From Billgrantia endophytica (lineage in GTDB: Bacteria > Pseudomonadota > Gammaproteobacteria > Pseudomonadales > Halomonadaceae): 64,000 nt of DNA. The stretch is taken from contig NZ_PNRF01000001.1 of NCBI RefSeq assembly GCF_002879615.1, forward strand, positions 29,483 through 93,482, given 5' to 3'. How positions within the stretch are numbered: position 1 is the stretch's first letter; each line of letters starts with the position of its first letter. Positions 49,467-57,023 of the stretch are shown one piece after another. The notes beneath the pieces were generated by a model. That model did not search any database. It was not told where the DNA came from and saw nothing but the letters and a program-made list of their open reading frames with translations. The translations under genes were made by a program, and so were the position numbers.

Positions 49467-50843
49467 GTGACGATTTCCGTATTCGACATGACCACGATGC
49501 AGCATCTCTGGAGTACCCCGGAGGTGCGTGAGATCTTTTCCGAAAGCAACAAGCTGCAAAAATGGCTGGACTTTGAAGCTGCGTTGGCTAGAACACAGGC
49601 GAAATTGGGAATCATTCCAGAAAGTGTGGCCAGGGAAATCACTGAGTCAGCCAAGGTCGAACTCCTTGATATCGGCGCGATGGCGGCCGAAATTCGCCGC
49701 GTCAAACACACCGTCGTCCCTTTCCTTAAAGAGATCCAAAGGCATCTCAGCAAAGAAGCTGCCGAATACCTGCATTACGGAGCTACGACACAGGACGTAG
49801 TGGATACCGGATTGGTGCTTCAACTCCATCAAGCCCACACGATCATCAAAGACCTAGTTGCTGATATTGGCCAAGAACTCTTACGACTTGCAATTGAGCA
49901 CCGAGATACGATCATGGTTGGACGTACTCATGGTGTTCAGGCCCTTCCGATCACCTTCGGCCATAAATGTGCGATCTGGCTTGATGAAATGGCTCGTCAT
50001 GCCGAGCGTCTAAAACAATGTGAACAGCGCGTGTTTGTTGTCATGGCGGTGGGTGCGGTTGGCTCCCAAGCATCGTACGGCTCCAAAGCGACCGAACTTG
50101 AAAAAGGAATAGCCAGCGAGCTTGGGTTGGCCGCATCAGACATTAGTTGGGCACCTTCCCGCGATCGATTGGCCGAATACACTAACTTGCTCGCTCTGAT
50201 TGCGGGAACACTGGGCAAGATTGGCAACGAACTATTTAATCTTCAGCGCAATGAATTTGCCGAAATTGAAGAAGGCTTCACCGAAGGAAAACTCGGCTCA
50301 TCAACGATGCCACATAAGCGTAATCCCGTGGCCGCCGAAAACGTTGCCATGTTATCGCGCAGCGTACGCTACAATGCAGCCATGATGGTCGAGGCTATGG
50401 TTCAGGAGCATGAGCGAGATGGCATTGCCTGGAAATCGGAATGGAAAGCTATTCCGGAGACGGTCTTAGTAACCAGTGCAGCGCTATTTCAGACCGTAAA
50501 CCTGCTCAAGGATCTGCGCATCGATGCGCCTAGAATGATGCGCAACATGGCGATAATGAAGGGCTACCTTCTTTCCGAGAAAGTTATGCTTGAACTAGGC
50601 AAAAAGGTCGGTAAGAGCACAGCTCATGAATGGCTCTATGAAGCATCGATGTTGGGTATCGAGAATGGGCTGAGCTTTGCTGATTCCCTCGCTGCTAATC
50701 ATGAGATTTCCGGCACATTCTCAGCTAGTGAAATCGAAGATATGACACGGCCAGAATTATACCTTGGCACCATAGGGGACCAGATCGACAAAGTCGTTGC
50801 CCGCGAAAAGCAAGCCAACTGGCTTCGACCCTCAGGAACCTAA
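49467..50843 (+). CDS. Fumarase/aspartase-superfamily lyase (adenylosuccinate lyase-like)
   Basis: A 458-residue lyase whose family catalytic loop GSSTMPHKRNP lies at ~277-287. YLHYGATTQDVVDTGL and the TMxGRTHGVQA block (MVGRTHGVQALPITFG) complete the three conserved regions. This superfamily splits C-N, C-O or C-S bonds by releasing fumarate or a close analogue. It resembles adenylosuccinate lyase and carboxymuconate cycloisomerase, but the context has no purine or protocatechuate genes. The GTG at 49467 follows GGGAGG; TTG 49446 is possible. Confidence 0.88.
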   Translation: MTISVFDMTTMQHLWSTPEVREIFSESNKLQKWLDFEAALARTQAKLGIIPESVAREITESAKVELLDIGAMAAEIRRVKHTVVPFLKEIQRHLSKEAAEYLHYGATTQDVVDTGLVLQLHQAHTIIKDLVADIGQELLRLAIEHRDTIMVGRTHGVQALPITFGHKCAIWLDEMARHAERLKQCEQRVFVVMAVGAVGSQASYGSKATELEKGIASELGLAASDISWAPSRDRLAEYTNLLALIAGTLGKIGNELFNLQRNEFAEIEEGFTEGKLGSSTMPHKRNPVAAENVAMLSRSVRYNAAMMVEAMVQEHERDGIAWKSEWKAIPETVLVTSAALFQTVNLLKDLRIDAPRMMRNMAIMKGYLLSEKVMLELGKKVGKSTAHEWLYEASMLGIENGLSFADSLAANHEISGTFSASEIEDMTRPELYLGTIGDQIDKVVAREKQANWLRPSGT

Positions 50844-50909
50844 ATGGGATCACTCTGTCCAGATGACCCTTCGCATCATTCCGGACAGAATCTCACCCAG
50901 GAGTTCTCC

Positions 50910-51773
50910 ATGCGCACTACAACATCTCCTCTTATCGATGCTGGTTGGCTCAATTCCCATCTCAGCGCACCTGATGTGATCGTTCTGGATGCCAGTTGGT
51001 ATCTACCAGCTCAAAATCGCGATGCTGAACTTGAGTTTCTGAATGGTCATATTCCCGGTGCGGTGCGTTTTGATTTTGATGAACGGTTCGCCGACATTTC
51101 TTCTACATTGCCACACATGCTTCCTACAGTTGAACGATTTACACAAGAGGCCTGCGCATTAGGTATCAAGAAAGACAGTCGTATCATTATTTATGACGGC
51201 GCCGGTATATTTGCAGCTCCACGAGCTTGGTGGATGTTTCGTGCCATGGGCCATGAAGCGGTTGCCGTGCTCGATGGTGGCCTGCCGGCATGGAAGTCCA
51301 CAGGTGGGCCGCTCGAAACAGGGCCTGAGAAGCCACGTACCAATGGCGATTTTTTAGCTACTCTCGATCGCCGCTGGGTTCGCTCAGCCAAAGAGGTTAA
51401 GGCTGCTTTGGAAACGAATTCAGCAACGGTTGTTGATGCCCGTTCAGCAGCGCGCTTCAGCGGCACTGAACAGGAAGCCCGTCCGGGACTGCGCTCTGGC
51501 CACATGCCTGGCTCCCGCAATCTTCCTTTCGACCGATTGCTCAAGGACGGTCGCTATGCAGATGCCGAAATACTGAAAGAAGCATTACGCGATACCGGAA
51601 TCATACCTGGCCATCCGGCAATCGCATCGTGTGGATCGGGAGTCACAGCTTCCATCATCGCACTTGCCGCCGAAGCTGTGCTGCAACAGCAGGTCGCGGT
51701 TTACGACGGTGCCTGGGCAGAGTGGGGCCAGACCTCTCGCCCCGACCTGCCCGTCGCAACCGGAGGGGACTGA
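50910..51773 (+). CDS. sseA: 3-Mercaptopyruvate sulfurtransferase (SseA-like)
   Basis: Two rhodanese domains make up this 287-residue protein. The active loop in the second is ASCGSGVTASI with Cys241. CGSGVTA is the mercaptopyruvate sulfurtransferase form, as opposed to the CRKGVT type of thiosulfate rhodaneses. The substrate Arg region RFSGTEQEARPGLRSGHMPGS is also of the SseA type. It moves sulfur from 3-mercaptopyruvate to an acceptor, leaving pyruvate. AGGAG precedes the ATG at 50910. Its place inside a carboxylate catabolic operon is unusual. Confidence 0.92.
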   Translation: MRTTTSPLIDAGWLNSHLSAPDVIVLDASWYLPAQNRDAELEFLNGHIPGAVRFDFDERFADISSTLPHMLPTVERFTQEACALGIKKDSRIIIYDGAGIFAAPRAWWMFRAMGHEAVAVLDGGLPAWKSTGGPLETGPEKPRTNGDFLATLDRRWVRSAKEVKAALETNSATVVDARSAARFSGTEQEARPGLRSGHMPGSRNLPFDRLLKDGRYADAEILKEALRDTGIIPGHPAIASCGSGVTASIIALAAEAVLQQQVAVYDGAWAEWGQTSRPDLPVATGGD

Positions 51774-51774
51774 C

Positions 51775-53178
51775 ATGGACGTCCCGCTTCTCGAGCCACT
51801 TGCCCGGTTCACCTCGGACTTTCACATCTCCGATCGCCCTGCAACGAGCGATGAACGACTGTTCACAACCATATGCGATTGGTCGAGCGCGCTTCTTGCC
51901 GGCCTCGGGCATCCTCTTTATCCATCCTATCTCACCGCGCTCGCGCCAATTTCCGGAGAAATTGGTCCGGCCAATATAGTAGGACAGCCACACGGTTATA
52001 CCATTGCCTCAGCCGCTGCGGCCAATGCCGCGATCAGTCATTTCTGGGAAGTTGACGACGCTCACCGCGAATCTACCACTCACCCCGGTATTACCGTCAT
52101 TCCAGCGGTGATTGCCCTCGCCCAGGCATTTCCCGAGATCCCCACCAGCCGTGTACGCAGCGCTATCATTGTCGGATATGAAGCCGTGCTCAGGATCGGA
52201 TCATTCTTAGGCAGTGATCACTACGCCGTCTGCCACACGACAGCTACGGCAGGCACCTTCGGCGCAGCTGCGGCATCGGCTCATCTGCTAGACCTTGATG
52301 TAGATCGCACCTTGTGGGCCTTTGGGCATGCGGGTACCCAGGCGCAAGGACTCTGGCAGCTCCTCGATGATGACGCCAGTGAGGCAAAGGGATTTCATGC
52401 GGCAGTCGCGGTGCGCAACGGTATTTCCTCGGCGATGATGGCTAGGGCAGGAATCAAAGGGGCCACCCGTATCCTCGAAGGCCGGCGTGGCATGCTGGCC
52501 GCCTGGCACCTCCGAAATTGCGACCTGGACTGGCTGCGCCCCGGCGACAATAGAATGATCGATACGGTCACCGTCAAGAACTGGCCAACCTGCGGACAAA
52601 TGCATTCGACACTCGATTGCGCCGTCCAGATCTATGAAGCCGGCAGTTATGCCGTACCTGACATCATATCGGTAAATGTGGAAATACCGAAAGCGTGCAC
52701 CGATATCGCCGACGTTCAGGTGCCGGAGACCCTGAGCGCGGCCAAGTTTTCGACGAGCTTTTGCGTGGCAGCTACCCTTGCCGGCCGCAAGCCCGACCTC
52801 CAAGGCTTGCAGCCGACATTGCTGGCCGATACAGAGGTACGCAATCTCGCCAGTCGGGTATCGCTAACGATCGATCCTGGTTTTTCGGCACGCTTTCCTC
52901 GCGAGCGCCCCGCCAGAGTAACAGTCACTCTTGCTGACGGTAACATACTCTCAGCCGAACGAGCCTTTCGGAAAGGCGATCCCGAAGCCCCATGGACGCG
53001 CAGCGATTTGATCGCGAGAACACGCGATGTTCTCGCTCTGGCCGACCGATCATTGGATGTGGATACACTCATCGATTGGTGTGATCGGTTTGCTGATCCC
53101 AAATGCTCCGAGTGGTCACCCAACCAACTGTTTTCTCTCGCTAATCTATCTACCCCTTTACACGAGGCTATATCATGA
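51775..53178 (+). CDS. MmgE/PrpD family protein
   Basis: The 467-residue protein fits the MmgE/PrpD fold: HPLYPSYL.., ANAAISHFWEVDDAHRESTTHPGITVIPAVIALAQ (the conserved D-D-x-H-x-x-x-x-x-H-P-G site), VGYEAVLRIGS and a C-terminal lid with VKNWPTCGQMH. The family includes 2-methylcitrate dehydratase, cis-aconitate decarboxylase and iminodisuccinate epimerase. The last is known beside a fumarase-type lyase, like the one here. GGAGG lies upstream; the start is two bases after the sseA stop, and the 3' end overlaps the oxidase gene. Confidence 0.88.
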   Translation: MDVPLLEPLARFTSDFHISDRPATSDERLFTTICDWSSALLAGLGHPLYPSYLTALAPISGEIGPANIVGQPHGYTIASAAAANAAISHFWEVDDAHRESTTHPGITVIPAVIALAQAFPEIPTSRVRSAIIVGYEAVLRIGSFLGSDHYAVCHTTATAGTFGAAAASAHLLDLDVDRTLWAFGHAGTQAQGLWQLLDDDASEAKGFHAAVAVRNGISSAMMARAGIKGATRILEGRRGMLAAWHLRNCDLDWLRPGDNRMIDTVTVKNWPTCGQMHSTLDCAVQIYEAGSYAVPDIISVNVEIPKACTDIADVQVPETLSAAKFSTSFCVAATLAGRKPDLQGLQPTLLADTEVRNLASRVSLTIDPGFSARFPRERPARVTVTLADGNILSAERAFRKGDPEAPWTRSDLIARTRDVLALADRSLDVDTLIDWCDRFADPKCSEWSPNQLFSLANLSTPLHEAIS

Positions 53179-54617
53179 CGCCAGCCCATGCAAAAGCATC
53201 TAACGCCATACTGCCCGAAGGGTTTGCCCAAGCGCTGGCTCATGTCTGTTCGAAAAACACCCTCATTACCGATTCCGATAGTATGCAGCGATTTCTCATT
53301 GAAGAGCGCAGTCTGTTTACCAGCAATGCCGAGATCGTTGTGGCACCATCGACGGCCCAGGAAGTCAGTCGCATCATTTCGCTTTGCGCGCAATGGGAAG
53401 TGCCAGTCGTTCCACAGGGAGGAAATACCGGTCTGGTTGGAGGAACAGTTGCCGGGCGCGGCGAGGTTCTTATGTCCCTGCAAAAGCTTAATCGTATTTT
53501 GGAGGTCGACGCTGAGAACTTCACGATCACTGTCGAAGCCGGCTGCATTCTCGCCGATGTCCAGAAGGCCGCGAGCGATGTGGGATGTTTCTTTCCCCTC
53601 AGTCTGGGTGCAGAAGGAAGCTGCACGATAGGCGGCAACATCGCCAGCAATGCCGGTGGCATCGGGGTGCTCAAATATGGTAATACCCGTGAGCTGACGC
53701 TGGGACTTGAAGTCATTTTATCCGATGGGCGTATCTGGAACGGCATGCGTCCACTATACAAGGATAATACCGGTTATTCGCTAAAGAATCTTTTCATTGG
53801 TAGTGAAGGATCGCTCGGTATCGTCACCAAGGCAATTCTAAAGCTCTATCCGGCACACATTCAGCGCAAGAAGGCCTTTTGCGCGCTCAATTCGCCGCGT
53901 GATGCTCTTACCCTGCTGGCGCTGGCACGCAAGCGCAGCGGAGACGATGTTACGGCATTTGAGCTAATGTCTCGGTTTTCGCTGGAGATAGTCACCAAGC
54001 ATACAGACAATAACGAGCCGTTCTCGGAAAGCTATCCGTGGTATGCGCTTATCGAATTTTCGACGTCTCGTACCGGTAATGATCTTGAACTCTTATTCGA
54101 GGCCTTCGCCGAAGAGGCATTTGAAACCGGGCTCATTCTTGATGCGGTCGTAGCCCAATCCGTGGACCAGGAACAACGGCTGGCGGCGCTACGCGAGTCC
54201 ATCCCCGAAGCACAGAAGAAAGCCGGAGGCAGCATCAAACATGACGTTTCTGTACCTGTATCGAAAGTCCCTGATCTAATCGAAAAGGCAAGTGCGGCCG
54301 TACTGGCTCTAATCCCAGATGCCAAGATTTGTGCGTTTGGCCATGTTGGCGATGGCAATGTACATTTTAACGTCACCCAACCAGATGGTGCCGATAGGAA
54401 GGTTTTCCTCGAACGCTGGGATGATGTGAATGCAGTAGTTTACGAGGCCACCACTCAATTAGGAGGATCGATTTCAGCAGAGCACGGTATCGGCCTACTC
54501 AAGGTTTACGAAATCAACCATTACCGTGATCCTGTAGAGGGCGAGCTGATGCGAACCATCAAGGCTGCATTAGATCCATATAACATCATGAATCCGGGGA
54601 AACTCGTAGCCTCTTGA
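53175..54617 (+). CDS. FAD-linked 2-hydroxy acid oxidase/dehydrogenase (GlcD/D2HGDH-like)
   Basis: A 480-residue flavoprotein of the VAO/PCMH type: VPQGGNTGLVGGTVAG (FAD-binding N-domain, ~85-100), GSCTIGGNIASNAGG, LKNLFIGSEGSLGIVTKAIL and the C-terminal FAD-oxidase domain ending AFGHVGDGNVHFNV and SAEHGIGLLK..NPGKLV. It resembles D-2-hydroxyglutarate and D-lactate dehydrogenases, which oxidise 2-hydroxy acids to 2-oxo acids. The 3' end closes the operon; an IS66 remnant follows within 110 bases. Confidence 0.9.
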   Translation: MTPAHAKASNAILPEGFAQALAHVCSKNTLITDSDSMQRFLIEERSLFTSNAEIVVAPSTAQEVSRIISLCAQWEVPVVPQGGNTGLVGGTVAGRGEVLMSLQKLNRILEVDAENFTITVEAGCILADVQKAASDVGCFFPLSLGAEGSCTIGGNIASNAGGIGVLKYGNTRELTLGLEVILSDGRIWNGMRPLYKDNTGYSLKNLFIGSEGSLGIVTKAILKLYPAHIQRKKAFCALNSPRDALTLLALARKRSGDDVTAFELMSRFSLEIVTKHTDNNEPFSESYPWYALIEFSTSRTGNDLELLFEAFAEEAFETGLILDAVVAQSVDQEQRLAALRESIPEAQKKAGGSIKHDVSVPVSKVPDLIEKASAAVLALIPDAKICAFGHVGDGNVHFNVTQPDGADRKVFLERWDDVNAVVYEATTQLGGSISAEHGIGLLKVYEINHYRDPVEGELMRTIKAALDPYNIMNPGKLVAS

Positions 54618-54720
54618 ACCTCCACTTTCCCTTCTATCAAATGAAAGCGCTGCCTACGATAACATAGTATCCAACCGTTACCTGCCTTATCCATCAAGGG
54701 TGATTATGCCGAACCGCGGA

Positions 54721-54895
54721 TCACCGCTTGTCTACGATCAGACGTTGTGCTGCTAATTCTGAGGCAGTAGCATCGTGGACCTGGCTGGCTTTGTGCGTTG
54801 GCAGTCGTTCCAGCACGTCCCTCAGGTAGGCATACGGCTCGTGGGCGTTGAGCTTGGTGGAGTGGGTCAGGCTTATGATGTTGGCGGTAAAGTGC
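54721..54895 (-). pseudogene. IS66-family transposase C-terminal remnant
   Basis: The minus strand reads NIISLTHSTKLNAHEPYAYL, then RDVLERLPTHKASQ, and ends in a stop at 54721. This matches the C-terminus of IS66 TnpC, with its conserved SLxxxxKLNGxDPYAYLxxVLxRLP. No upstream part of the transposase is present. It marks the right edge of the catabolic island; 54618-54999 holds nothing else recognisable. Confidence 0.8.
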
Positions 54896-54999
54896 CCCCT
54901 ATCTCGATGGCGCAGATGTGTCCGTTATCGAAAGTGCTGGATTTTCACTCGGTCCACTGTTGTGCTTGATGCATGCACAGTGACAGACAGGTGGAAGGA

Positions 55000-56886
55000 A
55001 TGGCCGACAGCACTTTAGTCTTCGTCGTGCTCGGATTGACGCTGGTCGCATTCGTGTGGGGCCGTTTCCGCTATGACCTGGTAGCCCTCTCGGCTCTGCT
55101 GGGTTCGGTGATGCTGGGGCTGGTGCCGGGGGACGAGGCTTTCCTGGGCTTCGGCCATCCAGCGGTGATTACCGTGGCCGCGGTGCTGGTGTTGAGTCGC
55201 GGCTTCGAACGCTCCGGCGTGGTAGACGTGATTGCCCAGCAGGTGCTCAGGGTCGGCAATCGGCTTTTTTTCCAGTTGACCGCCCTGACCGGTACCGTGG
55301 TGGTGCTGTCGGGCTTCATGAACAACGTCGGTGCCCTCGCGCTATTGTTGCCGGTGGCCATGAGACTGGCTCGCGAACACAACACCTCGCCGTCATTGCT
55401 GCTGATGCCATTGGCCTTCGGCTCCCTGCTTGGTGGTATGACCACCCTGATCGGTACCCCGCCCAATATCATTATCGCCAATTACCGTGGCACGGTTCTG
55501 GGGGAGCCTTTCGGGCTGTTCTCTTTTTTCCCCGTTGGGGCAACGACAGCGTTGGCGGGCCTGGCCTTCATATTGCTGGTGGGGTGGCGGCTGGTGCCGC
55601 AGCGGGCCGGAAATGCGTCCACCGAGGAGATGTTCGATACATCCAACTACCTGGTCGAGCTCACGGTCGATGAAGACTCGAAGGCCAATGGCTGGACCTT
55701 GCGTGAGCTGCAGCGCGAACTGGAGGAGACCCTCCCGGTGTTGGCAGTGGTGCGTGGTGAACAGCGCCAAACCGGGCATGCTTTCCTGGGAGCCCTGCGC
55801 GAGGGAGATGTGCTGTTACTGGAGGCCGGCCCCGAGGAGATGAAGCTGCTTGAAGACAAGGCGGGTCTTCGGGTCGGGCTCGACCCGAAGAAGGAGGAAG
55901 CGACAGTGCAAGGGGCGGCGGAGGCGGAGTCCGTCCAAGCCGAAGCAGGGGATACGACGTCGCAGCGTGCCATGGCTGGAAACCGGGATGGAAAGACCGG
56001 AAAGGAAAAGAAGAAGGGCATCGATACCGAAGGGCTGGAACTGGTCGAGGCGGTAGTGCGCAATGACTCGATGATGATCAACCGTAACGTGATTCAACTG
56101 CGACTGCATAACCAGTACGGCATGCACCTGGTCGCGGTGGCTCGTGACGGTAGCCGCCTCAAGCAACGCCTGCGTGAGATCCGGTTTCGTGCCGGTGACG
56201 TTCTGCTGCTTCAGGGCGGCGAAAGCCATCTCGGCGAGAGCCTGGCAACGCTGGGCTGTCTGCCATTGGCGAGCCGTAATCTAAACTTGGGGCAGCCACG
56301 TTTGCTGGTGGCTTCCCTCGCCATCTTCACCCTGGCGATCATCGCTATCCTGCTTGATTGGTTGCCGGCCGCGGTGGCGCTCTCCCTTGCGGCCTTGCTC
56401 TCGTTGCTGATAGGCGTGCTGTCACTACGTGACGGCTACCAGGCGGTTGATGGGTCCGTCATTGTCCTGTTGGGGGCGATGATTCCCGTGGGGGAGGCGC
56501 TGGAAACCAGCGGAGGTGCGGCGCTGATCGCCGAAAGTCTTCTGAATCTGGGCAGCCAGTGGCCTCCCGTTCTGATCCTGGTGGGGCTTTTCGTGCTCAC
56601 AATGATGCTGTCGGATATCATCAACAACGCGGCGGCGGCGGTGCTGATGGCGCCCATTGCCGTTGGCCTGGCCAACGGCTTCGATGTGTCGATCGATCCC
56701 TTTCTGATGGCGGTGGCCATCAGCGCTTCCTGTGCCTTCCTCACGCCTATCGGGCACCAGTCCAACACCCTGGTGATGGGCCCGGGCGGCTATCGCTTCG
56801 GTGACTACTGGCGCATGGGGCTGCCGCTGGAGCTGGTTGTGCTCGCGGTGGCGATACCGATGATACTGTTGGTGTGGCCGTTGTAG
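55000..56886 (+). CDS. SLC13-family permease with TrkA-C domains
   Basis: This 628-residue protein has N- and C-terminal CitT/SLC13 halves (GTPPNIIIANYRG and SASCAFLTPIGHQSNTLVMGPGGY) split by two RCK/TrkA-C domains (~225-300 and ~365-430). Between these RCK domains lies a charged, low-complexity linker of ~60 residues rich in Lys, Glu, Ala and Gly. It transports a divalent anion such as sulfate or a dicarboxylate, under nucleotide control through TrkA-C. The ATG at 55000 is preceded by AGGTGG; 54973 is possible. A bidirectional terminator lies downstream. Confidence 0.85.
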   Translation: MADSTLVFVVLGLTLVAFVWGRFRYDLVALSALLGSVMLGLVPGDEAFLGFGHPAVITVAAVLVLSRGFERSGVVDVIAQQVLRVGNRLFFQLTALTGTVVVLSGFMNNVGALALLLPVAMRLAREHNTSPSLLLMPLAFGSLLGGMTTLIGTPPNIIIANYRGTVLGEPFGLFSFFPVGATTALAGLAFILLVGWRLVPQRAGNASTEEMFDTSNYLVELTVDEDSKANGWTLRELQRELEETLPVLAVVRGEQRQTGHAFLGALREGDVLLLEAGPEEMKLLEDKAGLRVGLDPKKEEATVQGAAEAESVQAEAGDTTSQRAMAGNRDGKTGKEKKKGIDTEGLELVEAVVRNDSMMINRNVIQLRLHNQYGMHLVAVARDGSRLKQRLREIRFRAGDVLLLQGGESHLGESLATLGCLPLASRNLNLGQPRLLVASLAIFTLAIIAILLDWLPAAVALSLAALLSLLIGVLSLRDGYQAVDGSVIVLLGAMIPVGEALETSGGAALIAESLLNLGSQWPPVLILVGLFVLTMMLSDIINNAAAAVLMAPIAVGLANGFDVSIDPFLMAVAISASCAFLTPIGHQSNTLVMGPGGYRFGDYWRMGLPLELVVLAVAIPMILLVWPL

Positions 56887-56935
56887 GGACTGGCTGGCCC
56901 TGACTGAACGACACGTGCCGGGCACGGAGCAAAGG

Positions 56936-57000
56936 AAACGCCCTGGCCCCTTTGAACTGGCCCCGGGAAGTTGGACAGTCAAAAGAGCCAGGGCCGTTTT
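56936..57000. terminator. Bidirectional terminator with long loop
   Basis: AAACGCCCTGGC and GCCAGGGC-C-GTTTT pair into a stem with A tracts before and T tracts after, joined by a loop of roughly 35 bases. It lies between the converging SLC13 and fadE genes and can serve both strands. Confidence 0.65.
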
Positions 57001-57023
57001 CGTGCTATGCCGGGTCTGACAGG

